Shown here one piece after another: positions 12,238-22,215 of a stretch of DNA of 64,000 bases. Both the position numbers and the translations under genes were made by a program. The stretch is taken from contig JAJEKV010000187.1 in the NCBI GenBank assembly GCA_021234155.1, forward strand, positions 587,152-651,151. Reading direction: 5' to 3'. Position 1 is the first letter of the stretch. Every line of letters begins with the position of its first letter. The notes under the pieces are model-generated. The model saw only the letters and a program-made list of their open reading frames with translations. It had not been told where the DNA came from and searched no databases. Origin of the DNA: Isoetes taiwanensis (lineage: Eukaryota > Streptophyta > Lycopodiopsida > Isoetales > Isoetaceae).

Positions 12238-12277
<40 letters not shown>
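10411..12277 (+). mobile_element. 5'-truncated plant L1 LINE with poly(A) tail
   Basis: The insert starts inside the reverse transcriptase, just after where the FADD box would be (TFLFLMADEQNLQNAISLL follows). It continues through KATKLLGIPVGIHLSSGDAW and ends with a zf-RVT region (ILWWQITHRCVRV...CPLC...DETIEHF). The coding frame is broken repeatedly. A run of about 40 A residues closes it at 12239-12278. The 13-bp duplication at 10398-10410 and 12278-12290 defines both edges exactly. The element is dead on arrival because it lacks ORF1, the endonuclease and most of the RT. Confidence 0.85.
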
Positions 12278-12280
<3 letters not shown>

Positions 12281-12290
12281 AAGTGCTTGT
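12278..12290. repeat. Target-site duplication (right) of truncated LINE
   Basis: This is the second copy of ACTAAGTGCTTGT, immediately after the A tract. It pairs with 10398-10410. Confidence 0.85.
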
Positions 12291-12540
12291 TTATAATTTA
12301 CCTTTTCAACATAATACATGAATTTCCTCATCTTCACTCCAATATCATCCATGAGGGCAACCCTTTGTGCGAATCACCTTCTTATATTGGAACCCAATAA
12401 GAATGTAAATTCCATAACCAGGTTTGCCACATGGTGAAGGCAATCTGATTAAGTCCACCCTAATCCTCGATTAAACGCTAAGGTTAAAAAAAAGAAAAAG
12501 AAAAATCACATTTCTTCATGTCTTACTAACTCCTCAATGT

Positions 12541-12772
12541 TTGATGAATGAGATCGTGTGTATTATCAGGAATTTGATCTGGGGTGGTATATCAGAAGGT
12601 GCTGTTGTTAAGGTATCCTGGGCTAAGTGCATTAAGCCTAAGGCAGCTGGTGGCCTTGGAATGTTGGACTTCCATCTTCAATGTCAGGTCATGATCTCAA
12701 AGTTTATTTGGAGACTCCTCCTTGGTAAAGATGACTCTCCTGGCTTAAGGTTGGCGCGGCAATCACTTCTGC
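12541..12772 (+). pseudogene. LINE reverse-transcriptase C-terminal fragment
   Basis: The frame reads IIRNLIWGG, then VSWAKCIKPKAAGGLGMLDF, then KFIWRLLLGKD. The W..C..PK..GGLG pattern is characteristic of the segment between the RT core and zf-RVT in plant LINEs. The fragment is cut at its right side exactly by the CACTA-type terminus at 12773. Confidence 0.65.
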
Positions 12773-13330
12773 CACTACAAGAAAACGGGGCCTCTAGTGT
12801 CTAGTATATTGGCAAAAATTTTGACACTAAGTGGACCGTCAATATTTCTAAAATGGTCAAAATCCCGACACTATACTAGACGTCATCATTGGTCACTGGG
12901 GTGACCACCATTCAGTCAAGATTGTGACAAAAAATGTTGGACACTAATAGAGTTTCCAACAAGCTTGCAACTTGTACTGTGACAAATTAGCATCACAGAT
13001 AATAGCAGTTTAGTGTCAAGAATATCAACAAGCACTTTGCTGAATTCCACAACGGTTTATGACAAGCTTACATCAAGTTTAAGTATGATTTGTGCCAAAA
13101 CTACAAATATATAGTGACACGCTTTGAATTATATATTGTGTCAAAATTACACCAAGGTAATAGAACACTTACAACAGCACCGGTTGTGTAATAGTATCAA
13201 CTTAGCAACAACACTTTGTGAAGAATTAACAAGCACAATTCTCAAGATAATGACAATCTAGCACCAAAACATTGTCAAGAAAATATCAATACAAACTAAT
13301 TGCACCTTACAACAATAAAATTTCAAAAAT
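12773..13330 (+). mobile_element. CACTA (En/Spm-type) transposon terminus with subterminal repeats
   Basis: CACTACAAGAAAA begins at 12773, the canonical end of plant CACTA elements. The next 500 bases are littered with short GACACTA, TGTGTCAAAAT and GTGACA motifs in both orientations, as in CACTA subterminal regions. No matching inverted end (TTTTCTTGTAGTG) was found downstream. The right border and any transposase therefore remain undefined. The element may extend to or beyond the 14090 insertion. Confidence 0.55.
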
Positions 13331-14089
13331 GGGAAAAGTAATAACTTTGATAATTATCTAATAAGAATTGGAATACAACAAAGAAATTGAGCATTCACTT
13401 CATGCTTCTCATAATACATTTCAAAATATGCCAACGACCTCTAACTTTAAGTACAAAAGTTAAGTCCTCTTGACTTTCAAAGTCATCTTTATTTATTCAA
13501 GTTCGTTTCTTTTGCCTTCATGATTGTCCTCCTCCTGAATAGTTCAATGTAGAAATTAGCTCTGATTGAAGGAATTCAATGCAATGCAAAATGCTTTAAA
13601 ACATATGAAACAATAAAACTTCATACCCGTTCTTTATCAAACTCATTATCAATATAGCAAATGTTCTGCATGTAGAATATACAAAATATAAGGTTAATTT
13701 GCATTGAAAGAAACCACAGATATCACATGAAATATGCATAATGTATTCATAACTTCTTTCTCCTTCTTCGATTTCATCTCAAAGATGATACCTAGGGTTG
13801 TCCATTAACATAGTCCAAGGCTTTAAGCTCATTTAAAACTAGAATAATAAATTCTGAGAAATGAACATTTGGCTGCAGCAAAAATTGAAGCATTTAAAGC
13901 TGCAATATCAACTGCACTAATCATGTCTGCCCTGCATATTATTACATCATATTGAGGGAGATATATGATAGGTACTGCCCTGCATATTATTAGATCATAA
14001 GTTTATGAGTTTTTAAGAATTTTGCTTTACTAGCTTATTTCTTTGCAATTCTCTGAGGATTTAACTAGAGGTTCTCCATCTGCTTGCAT
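13331..14089. other. AT-rich sequence, no gene seen; possible CACTA interior
   Basis: No coding similarity is evident. The stretch separates the CACTA end from the left inverted repeat of the 14090-22836 element. Confidence 0.35.
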
Positions 14090-14123
14090 AACAAGGTGAC
14101 GGATAAAACGCACTAATGACCTG
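14090..14123 (+). repeat. Left terminal inverted repeat
   Basis: It begins AACAAGGTGACGGAT and ends CGCACTAATGACCTG. It matches the reverse complement of 22803-22836 except at positions 16 and 19. A further GCACTAAT copy follows in inverted or direct order just inside each end, suggesting subterminal protein-binding sites. Confidence 0.9.
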
Positions 14124-14625
14124 CAATTGCACTAATAAAAAGCATCTTTTGTAGATTCCCTAAGATTCGACCACTTTTGGGGGGTCACTTAAAAAAATAG
14201 ACTACAAATTTAGTTAACAGGTGCTCTTTTTGGCGTCTAATTATTAAAAAATGCTGTTCTTTTTACTTTCCGTGCACCATTTTTGGGTGTCCTAAAAACA
14301 AAAAAAAAACTTGGGGAAGTTAGCACGGACAAGAAATCAACAAAAAAAAAATAGTTGGAATCTTAGCTAGTACAACTTTTAAAAGCTAGCAAAAAAGGAA
14401 AAATCTGAGGTTAGTTAGTAGTCCTAGAAAAACACGGGAGACAAGGTGCTATCTTGGCGCAGAGGCAGTCCAGTTAGAAATTTTTGGTATACCAAAAATA
14501 ATACAAATCTTTCGAAAATTTGTATGAGCTTGAATCTCTTTCACTTAAGATCTAAAAAGCTTGCAAAGAAGGCAATAATCTGAGTTCATTCACCAAGCCG
14601 GAACAAACTTTAAGATAAAATGTCT

Positions 14626-14642
14626 ATGCGGCGCATAGACGG
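14626..14642. repeat. Palindrome of the GTCTATGC...GCATAGAC family (left subterminal copy)
   Basis: GTCTATGCGGCGCATAGAC-like sequence lies about 540 bases inside the left end, outside any exon. It mirrors the copy near 22346, about 480 bases inside the right end. Confidence 0.75.
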
Positions 14643-14868
14643 TCCAAAAAAAAAATTATTTCAGCAAATGAAAATAAAAAGTACTCAAAAGGTCTTTTTT
14701 GTTTAATATATTCAAAATCATTACAAAGTTTACACAAGCTTTGGGCATAAAGCAAGAGTGTATCACAACAAATACCAAAAGTCTTGCTTGCTTTTCAAAC
14801 AACTTATTTTACAAAAATATTAAAGCCTCTGCGTGCATAGCGAGGAATGTAACTACAAATTTACACCT

Positions 14869-17800
14869 TTACAATAGCAGCTTCTTGCCAGGGTTAGCGC
14901 GCTGCCAATCGGCGAGAGTGGCTTCATCAGGAACGTCGTCATACTCATCGATTCCTTCTTCATCTCCACTACTAGGACCCTCTGTTGGTTCGCCTCAAGA
15001 ACTGGACGAAGTAGGCTCCTCAGTTTCTTCAGTGTCGTCCGAGCTGTCCTCGATTTGTTCCTTCAACAATGTAACTGTTGTGCTGCGAAGTTTATTATCA
15101 ACCCTCAAAGTAAAGTTGTAGGCAAGGGCTGTTTCATTCAAGTCGACATCATCCACGTGATTCTTGTTCATTGTTTTCCTTCCCTTCTTGACAGGAACGA
15201 CTTGAGGATCATATCTACCAGTATATGGATCTGTAGCCTTAGTGGCATACCAGTGAACCTTTACAACTGAAGGAAGATTATCTTTGTAGGTAATATCTTT
15301 GACCCTTTGCAATCCGAAAGGGCGGCTCCTCGCCGTCCTGTTGAAGGATTTGCTATTAACATGTCCTTTTGTAAGTCTGCAAGCTTTTCTCGGAGTTTGA
15401 CCGACTTTCTTTTTCCGCTTTTCGCCTCTAAATACATTTTGGCGCCGGGTTCTTTGTTGTTCACCGGTGGGGAGTGCAGTCCCAGCGCACTTTCTGTGGA
15501 ATTTGAACAGGTTGTGACGGCCGACTACAAGGCCATCTAAAGGGAACCTCTAAGACAGTGCTCTTCAAGATCTTTGGTCATGACCTCAAACCAGTCTTCC
15601 CACCAGCGTTTGTCTACGTCACTGAAGTACTTAAATCCCAACCGTATGTTTTTCTCCATGTTGGCCAGCGAGACAAAGGGATCCTTGGCTGGATTCTTTT
15701 TGGTGTAGTCAATGGAACTTTTTAGGGGCTGCTGCAAAGCTCTTTTCATTTCTGTAACGTCTGGGATAAACTTAAGGTACTCCAACCCTGGTTCAGGCAG
15801 CCAGGACTTGGAGGTTACAAAGTATTGACCTTGAAGACAAGCTTTCCCGTTGCGAATTTTGAATTTGACATGATGCTGAAATGTCAAATTATTTAGCGGG
15901 TGGATGGCAGGACCTGAAGTAGACTGTTTCTGAAAAACAAATTCACGAAAATCGATAGTCTCGGCTAAGACCTCGATAACTGGTTCTGGATTGTAAGATT
16001 GTTCAATCACTTCCAACAAGGAGTCAAGACAGAAAAGTTTTTTTCTGCGAGTCTCACCGAAAAGCTTAATGAACATCCGGGTCGATCGGTCATGTGTGTG
16101 ACCCACTAGAAGAAAGCCCACTTTAACCTTCCTAAATATGCCAAGCTCTACCAAAGATAGCACAATGTAAGCAAAGAATACCTGGTTTTTGTTCTCTCTG
16201 GTGGTATTGTCCAGCTGTACATAAAGCACCGGAGGTAGCTTTTCTTTTGCCAGCAATATCTTGTTAAGAATTGTCACAGTAAGGTTAGGATCACCATGAA
16301 TGTTTGGGTAAGTCAAGTAAACTCTGCAGTCCACCACACCATTAAAAATCAGGGCGCCAACTAAATGCAACCTCAAAAAATCCGCTTCCGGTAACTCTTT
16401 AGGAACATTCACAAAGTGAGGCAGGTTTGTCTTTTTCTGGTCCATGCCATCAATCACAACAGACATATACTGTAATGGCTTCTCCAGTGATTTTTTTCGA
16501 TGCTTCGCAAGTTTCCTTCTCTCTAAAGCCTGAGCCTCTCTGTGCTCTTGGAGCTGCTGCGAAATTTGATCTGCAACAAAATGAGAAGCTTTGTCAGTTT
16601 TACTTAAACAGACTGCCAAAATCGTGTCCCTATGCTTATGCGCCGCGATAGACACGACACTTTGCTCGAGTGGACATGAAGACCAACTGGTGCAAACCTT
16701 GTTTCTTTGCCCATGCACGCATAGACAAAAAACACTCTTCCCTATGCGCGCATAGGCAAGATTGATTTTTGACTAAGCGAGCATGATCAGTGAAAACATT
16801 GATTGTGCACGTGTAGGTAAACATGAACGTAGGTACTTACTTCTCTCTGCAAGAACCTTAGTCAGAGATCTCTTCTCCTTCAAAAGAGAACAGGTTGCGC
16901 AGACGGAAAACCTGTGTCTCTTCGGAATCCTAACGAGGTTAAATTCCTGCTTCCACAACCGAAGGAAGTAGGAGTAAGAAATGAACTTCGTCCCAAGCCC
17001 GGAAGAGAGATCTTTGTACAAGGAATAGACCTCTTTCTTGCAAAAGCTATCCATTAGATGATAAAACCGGACTGTTTGGCAACCTTTCGCAATTCACCGT
17101 CAAAGAAATCCACAAGCCAAGCCCGCTTCTAAGCGATTACATGCCAACTGTTTTTGGGTGACAGTAGTCATCAATACGTGGATTCAAATCCAAGCGTTTC
17201 TGCACTCTAGCCATTCGCCGGCTACCTAAGGCATGTATGCTTTTGAAAGCTAGTTGACAAACAGTTTTCCTCATCAAGTAGTAAGAAAAGTTGTCTCCGT
17301 CTTCTGGCCTGACGTTAATAGCCAGGTAAGCTTCCTGGTCACCCCTGGTCATTGACAGAAAGCTATGCCTTGCGTTCCTAATGGCAGAAAATGTGAAGGA
17401 CTGCAAACATTTTTTCGGCGGCCGAGGTTAGCCTCCTTAAAGGCCTCGGGTATTTCAAGCCCATGAGCTTGTTCGTAACACTTGCAAAAACTTTTTAAAG
17501 GATCCCTTTTAAATCTCTTCGCGCTGTTGTAGGGATTCTTAAAAGCTAGATCTTGCAAAGGAGGGCTCTCTTGTGGTACTCTGCTTGTTATGACAGCTGG
17601 TGGTGTCTGAACCTCGACGTCACTTAATTCCGGTTGAGCTGCAGTGGAGAATGACTGTGGAAATAGTGTCCTTGATTTTCTTCTCAACGTGGAGATATCT
17701 TCCTCTTCAACCCTCTCTGCCAGAGAAGGTCCCTTACTTCGTTGTGGAATCTGCCTAGCGTAACGCGAAATATCCTCCAGTGTTTGTTCGAGCTCCTTAA

Positions 17801-18130
17801 AAGGAGAAGGTGTATCAAAAAGAGAAGGACCTCCCATTTTCAGTGCCTGCGATGAAGGAGATGGAGAATATTTGCCTTGGTGGAAAGTTACAGGCGAAGG
17901 AGTTCTAAATTTACACGGCGGCGTATTATGTGAGTGGGTGAAGGAGTGACAAATGTGGAAGAGGGGCGGATCAAATGTCTGTGGGACGGAGACTCCTCCA
18001 TTTCTTGCTGAGGATTCTTGCCACAGTTTGTAATGTACTGTGGAGGTGAGGGAGAGCAGAACTTACCACCAGGTAACGAAACAAAAATGTCAGGTGGACT
18101 TCCAGGCGAACATGGATCATTGTCTGACAT
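14869..18130 (-). pseudogene. DUF7869-type (RNase-H-like) transposase candidate, decayed
   Basis: The start is the ATG at 18130 (MSDNDPCSPGSPPD), giving a Pro/Ser/Thr-rich N-terminal region with repeated TPSP motifs. Near 17330-17200 comes a segment with RGDQEAYLAINVRP. Next is a Cys-x2-Cys pair (VCATCSLLKEK). Then an intron whose GTAAGT donor (16840) and TTGCAG acceptor (16571) join in phase. The core follows: YMSVVIDGMDQKKTNLPHF, LQLDNTTRENKNQVFFAY and VGHTHDRSTRMF. These correspond to the acidic boxes of the DUF7869 family. The third box is unusual, because the family normally has THEDVD or similar, so a catalytic residue looks lost. The C terminus is acidic (DSSDDTEETEEPT) and ends at TAA 14869-14871. 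Frame changes occur near 17930, 17420, 17130, 17065 and 15330. In-frame TAG lies at 15537-15539 and 15525-15527, and TGA at 14995-14997. All three stops are one C-to-T step from CAG or CGA. Confidence 0.7.
16571..16840 (-). other. Transposase-gene intron holding element palindromes
   Basis: The GTAAGT donor begins at 16840 on the minus strand and the CAG acceptor ends at 16571. Joining the exons preserves the frame through a split AAT codon. The intron contains CTATGCGCGCATAGG at about 16740-16755, a CCCATGCACGCATAGAC copy near 16700 and a variant near 16636-16650. Confidence 0.75.
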
Positions 18131-18710
18131 GTTTGCTGCAAGACAAAAGCAGCTTGTGTAAGACTTACTTGTACAGAATAAAAACTTCGGCACGGTTGCT
18201 AACAAGCAAGTCCTATCTTGCGATAGGCAAATCAACGTAAAAAGGACGAACCGACAATCCAATCGAGCAATCCCATACATTCCACTTAACAAATCCTAAG
18301 CACACATGGGATTAGCAAACAAATACTATGCACGCATAGGTTTAGTAAATAAACATAAGTCTACTCAGTTGCCTGTGCGCGCATAGATGGCCTAAACAAA
18401 TACTATGCACGCACTGTGTTCGATAAATAAACATAAGTCTACTTTCGCTTTTTGCCTATCAAGATATAGCGCGGCACTAGTACTATAAGCAACCCCATGG
18501 GAAAAAATATACGGTCCATGTATCTTTCCATAATAAAACCGCAACTACGAATACGGAGTATAAATAGGCCCGGCCGGGGCAGTCATTTCTCACATAGATA
18601 CCTTTGCTTTAGAGAAGCCCGGCCGCTCCAAGCCCGCTCCGCTCTTCGAAGTTCTCTTCTCCCAAGTTTGCGGAACATCTCCATACAACTCAGATAGCAC
18701 TTTCGCTGAA
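18131..18710. promoter_or_regulatory. Shared divergent promoter region of the TIR element
   Basis: The two genes start back to back with 580 bases between their ATG codons. A TATAAATA box lies at 18559-18566, 145-152 bases upstream of the methyltransferase ATG, a normal plant spacing for a short 5' leader. Palindrome copies at about 18318-18335, 18370-18385 and 18405-18415 lie on the transposase side. One protein binding these palindromes could coordinate both genes, but that is inference. Confidence 0.5.
18314..18460. repeat. Palindrome cluster in the divergent promoter
   Basis: Degenerate copies CTATGCACGCATAGG, TGTGCGCGCATAGA and CTATGCACGCACTG occur within 150 bases, with a CTATCAAGATATAG variant near 18437. 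The spacing between copies is about 40-50 bases. Confidence 0.7.
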
Positions 18711-21700
18711 ATGGCGGTGTTCAAGGTACGGGTTTTCACGCCTCTAGTGTAGTTATGGTGATTTTTAGAATTAGTTTGTTGCATTTTTTAGATGTTGTTA
18801 GCTTGTGTGGAAAATGAAAAATAGGTTAGTTGCACTACTTTTTAGATATTTGTTCGTATATTTTTGTATTTTAGGCAAATATGTAGGTAGTTGCTAGTGT
18901 TGTGTCTATGCGCGCATAGACACAATGAGCTTCTACTCCACGCGGCGCGCATAGACACAATTCTTTTTGTCCTTGCACGCATGGAGTAGAACCGATATGT
19001 CTATGCGCCAAGATAGACACAATTCTTTTTTGTCCTTGCACGCAGAGACAAAAACTTAAGGTGTCTATGCTCGCATAGATATCCAAGGTTTTTGTCTGTG
19101 CATGCATAGACAAAAACCATTTATGTCTATGCACGCATAGACACAATAGGTATTTTGTCTACTTGTCATTAGACAACAACCTAGTGTGTCTATGCGCGCA
19201 TAGGTTTATTATGTTTTTGTTTTCACTCTTTACTTAGTCAGTTTGTTTTTGTAGCATTCTTTATTTTTCTGACCTGTTGTGCTTTATATTTCTGTAGGAA
19301 GAAACCCAAAGGCAGAAAGCCTTCTCAGGATGTGCAAGCTCCTGAAGCTCCCCTACCTTTACCACTGCAAACATGGACCCAGAATGATGACGGTTCTCTC
19401 TTCTGTAGGAACTGTCAATGGTTAATCATTCGAGGTGGTGAATATCCCCAGACACGGCACTATGTGTATCTGTACATTGCCACGAAATCTTCCTTGCCAA
19501 AGTCGAAGTTGACCGGATCAGATTTTAAGAAGTGTGGCAGAATCACCGAAATTCAACTTTTCGGCATGGCTACAATAACGATCACCACCACCGTAAAGGG
19601 AGAAGACACCACGTACTTAGTTGACCCGATGTTTTTTAGACTGAGTATGTCCGCGAATGAGAACGCCCAAGGGTTCCCATGTTCCCTTCTTCCCTCTTGC
19701 TAAAGGTGTGAGACATGGTAGGATCAGAGGCTCCAATTTATGCAGCAGTAGGTGACGAATAATCTGTAACATGATCATCCGTTGCAGGTAAGAAAGATTT
19801 ATCCGAACCACCTGGCGGCCTTAAAAGAGAGAATCAGGGCCAGGCCAAATGCAACTGTGTCCCCACACATAGTGATTGTCGACCCTAAGTACTGTAAAAC
19901 CTTGGAAGAATTTAAGAAAGAAGAGGCTGACAATTACATGTACATTGTGATTGGTGGAACACACACATTTAAGGCAAAAACGCAGAATTGGAAAGAACTC
20001 AAGCAAGCAATCTTCTCATCTCTCTACGCTGTCGTCTACGTTGGTGTAACTGACGCTGAAGCAAAACTGCTTGCTATGAGCCACAACGTAGACAACGACT
20101 ACAGGTTGAGCATGAGCTTGTCAGATAAAATTAAATTTATGCACAGAGAATATGATAATTATAGGGCAGAGAACCCCGGAAAGAAAGACATAAAGGATGA
20201 TCCAAATGCTTATCTCGCTTTAAAGGAGCAATGTGCAATTGAGTGCTGTTTGACTTACGATCAAAAAGATGCCAGGACTTCATTGATTAAATACGACAAT
20301 CTGTTTCAGCTAGCCTTCAGGCACGGCCGGGTAAGTTTCCCTAGTTGTTGTGTTTGAATCTCACCTTACTCCATGCGCGCATAGACACTCAATCTTTTTT
20401 GTGTGTGCACCACAGATTTGGGATCTGCAGGAGAAAATTTTTGATATGTATGCGGACGGTACCTTGAAGACAAAGGGGAAGAAGCCTGAGACAAAAAGAA
20501 AAAGGGGAGAGCCCTCCAAACAAAAGGATATGAGTGTGATGCCTTGGAGGGAAATGTAGGGCCTCAAAAACATGGACAAAGTTTGCGAAGTTCTGCAAAA
20601 AGTTGTCGACGGGCAGTTCACCTTAGAAGAAATGCAAAGACGAAGTTTAAACAAAGGAGTACTGTCACTTCACGTGGGTTTTGTCCTCAGATCGACATCG
20701 TTCATCGCAGCCAAAAAGATTATGCTCCATTTAAATTGCGACACTTGGGAAAAAGTTCAGGAGCTGTACCCTATTTCCTCGTCCGATGAGAAGATAAAAC
20801 AATTTGCCTCAAATTTTACTAACTGGGTAAGTATTTGCTTGCTTTTTATCTTGCATCTTACCATTTGTCTATCGCCGCAAGATAGACAAAAGCCGAAGTC
20901 TTTGCTATGCGCGCGATAGCAAAGATTTAGTTTTGTCCATGCGGCGCGATAGATAAAACCTCGCCTTTGTCTATGCGCGCGCATGGACAAAACTAAATCT
21001 TTGTTGTGCGGCACAAAGAAAGTTGATGTCGCCTTGCCATGCACGCGCATGGAGTTGCGGTGTACTCACTTTCTTTTTATCTTGCGAGAGAAAAAAGACC
21101 GGTACCACCAGGTTTCTTGACTTTGGTGAAGCAAGCAAAAGATGAAAGAGCCAAGTTGAAAAGGGTACAAGAGGCCGATCAGGCGATTGAACCGAGTGCT
21201 TTTGAGAATTTTGATGAACTTGGCCACCACTGTCTCTACCAAGTCTACTAGGGGGATTGTGTGAAGATAGACAGAGTGTTGAAACCTGGTGACTACTCCT
21301 TGATCATTGCTGACATACCCTACGGGTTTAAGTTGCCTGACAGCCGAGGTGACGACGCGCCTTTTAAGTACGCAGAGTTTGACTCTTTTGTCAAACGGCT
21401 GGTAAAGCTAAACACAGCACCTTTGTGGAGGATCGTTGTCTTTCACTCCACCAACCAAGCCGGCTTGGTTCAAGCAACGCTGAAGGAACACTGCAATGCT
21501 GGATTCGAGCCTGCGATATGGTAAGTCTGCATCTCTTTTAAACTTGGTGTCCGTAATTGTCTCTGACTTCTTTCATTTGTTTTACAGGGTGAAGACCAAC
21601 ATCCGTGGCCATGGTGGGGGTGCTAGACTTATAAACGTATTTGAACAGATTCACATCGGTTACCACAGCACACTAGGCACCAGGACCTTACAACACTACA

Positions 21701-22215
21701 ACACACAGGGAATGGACTACCGAAATGTCTTCCACCTCCCTGCAGTTACACAGAAGTTGACCGACCCAGTTCACCAGGGTCGCATTGTCAACCCGTACCA
21801 GAAGCCCCAGCAGCTAATCAACAGGCTTCTGGAAATGTTTTCACAACCAGGAGACTGGGTTGTGGATGCATTTTCGGGCTCTGGCACGACCATTTCATGT
21901 GCTTTGAGGAAGGGTCGTAACTGTGTTGCAGTGGAGTATGATTCTGATAGTGTTGCTTTCATTAAGTCCAGGATATGTTCTTTAATGAACTTGCCTGATG
22001 AGAAACAAGAAGTGGGTGTGAAGGACGGTGGCGATCAAGCAGGAATAAGCGGCCAGAGACACGATGCCTCAGATCGTGCAACACCGATCACCGCGGAGTA
22101 TGTTGAGTTGATGCCGGTGGTAGATAAAGAACCCGAGGTGGAAAAACGGAAGAGGAAGAGGAAGAGGAGGAAGAAACGGATCCGAACAACGGTGAAGAAC
22201 ACAATGTTTAGATGA
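18711..22215 (+). CDS. ParB-like domain plus N6-A/N4-C DNA methyltransferase, with two in-frame TAG codons
   Basis: A 15-base first exon (MAVFK, 18711-18725) joins an exon at 19302 reading KKPKGRKPSQ, an AT-hook-like patch. An exon from 19788 to 20330 has a ParB/sulfiredoxin-like fold signature: IVIVDP, then YIVIGGTHTFKA, then VGVTDAEAKLLAMSHN. The next exons are 20416-20826 and from about 21112-21132 to 21520. The last carries GDCVKIDRV...LIIADIPYGFKL, a class-beta methyltransferase motif IV. The final exon (21588-22215) supplies WVVDAFSGSGTTISCAL, the SAM-binding motif I, then GRNCVAVEYD and a basic tail (KRKRKRKRRKKR) likely to act as a nuclear signal. Several splice joins keep phase exactly (20330/20416 and 21520/21588). 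The exon 2 to exon 3 join near 19703 does not. TAG codons at 20557-20559 and 21249-21251 interrupt otherwise continuous frames. Motif order IV then I resembles CcrM-like enzymes of bacteria and phages. Confidence 0.75.
18904..19206. repeat. Dense palindrome array in intron 1 of the methyltransferase gene
   Basis: About nine copies of a GTCTATGC-N-GCATAGAC palindrome or its half-sites occur in 300 bases. Examples are TCTATGCGCGCATAGACA near 18905, GTCTATGCGCCAAGATAGAC near 19000, GTCTATGCACGCATAGACAC near 19124 and GTCTATGCGCGCATAGG near 19189. The arms are constant and the two to eight central bases vary. Many are followed by ACAAAA-type tails, so the true unit may be about 25-35 bases. Confidence 0.85.
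20371..20389. repeat. Intronic palindrome copy
   Basis: CCATGCGCGCATAGACAC lies in the 85-base intron between the exons ending at 20330 and starting at 20416. Even this short intron contains one copy. Confidence 0.75.
20864..21054. repeat. Second dense palindrome array, in the intron before the catalytic exon
   Basis: Copies include GTCTATCGCCGCAAGATAGAC, GCTATGCGCGCGATAGC, GTCCATGCGGCGCGATAGA, GTCTATGCGCGCGCATGGAC and CCATGCACGCGCATGG, spaced about 30-35 bases apart. The centres range over GCGC, GCGCGC and GCCGCAA variants. Arm pairing is kept when arm bases change, for example GTCC with GGAC and GTCTATC with GATAGAC. That covariation suggests selection or a copying mechanism acting on the hairpin itself. 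Confidence 0.85.

Noticed and set aside
18871-21050. CRISPR-like array suggested by regularly spaced short repeats
   Set aside because: Repeats are palindromes with variable centres and no unique uniform spacers, and they lie in plant introns. No cas genes are present.
18711-22215. Bacterial contamination as the source of the methyltransferase
   Set aside because: The gene is split by introns with GT-AG borders that restore phase, has a basic C-terminal tail, and shares an element with a eukaryotic transposase-like gene.
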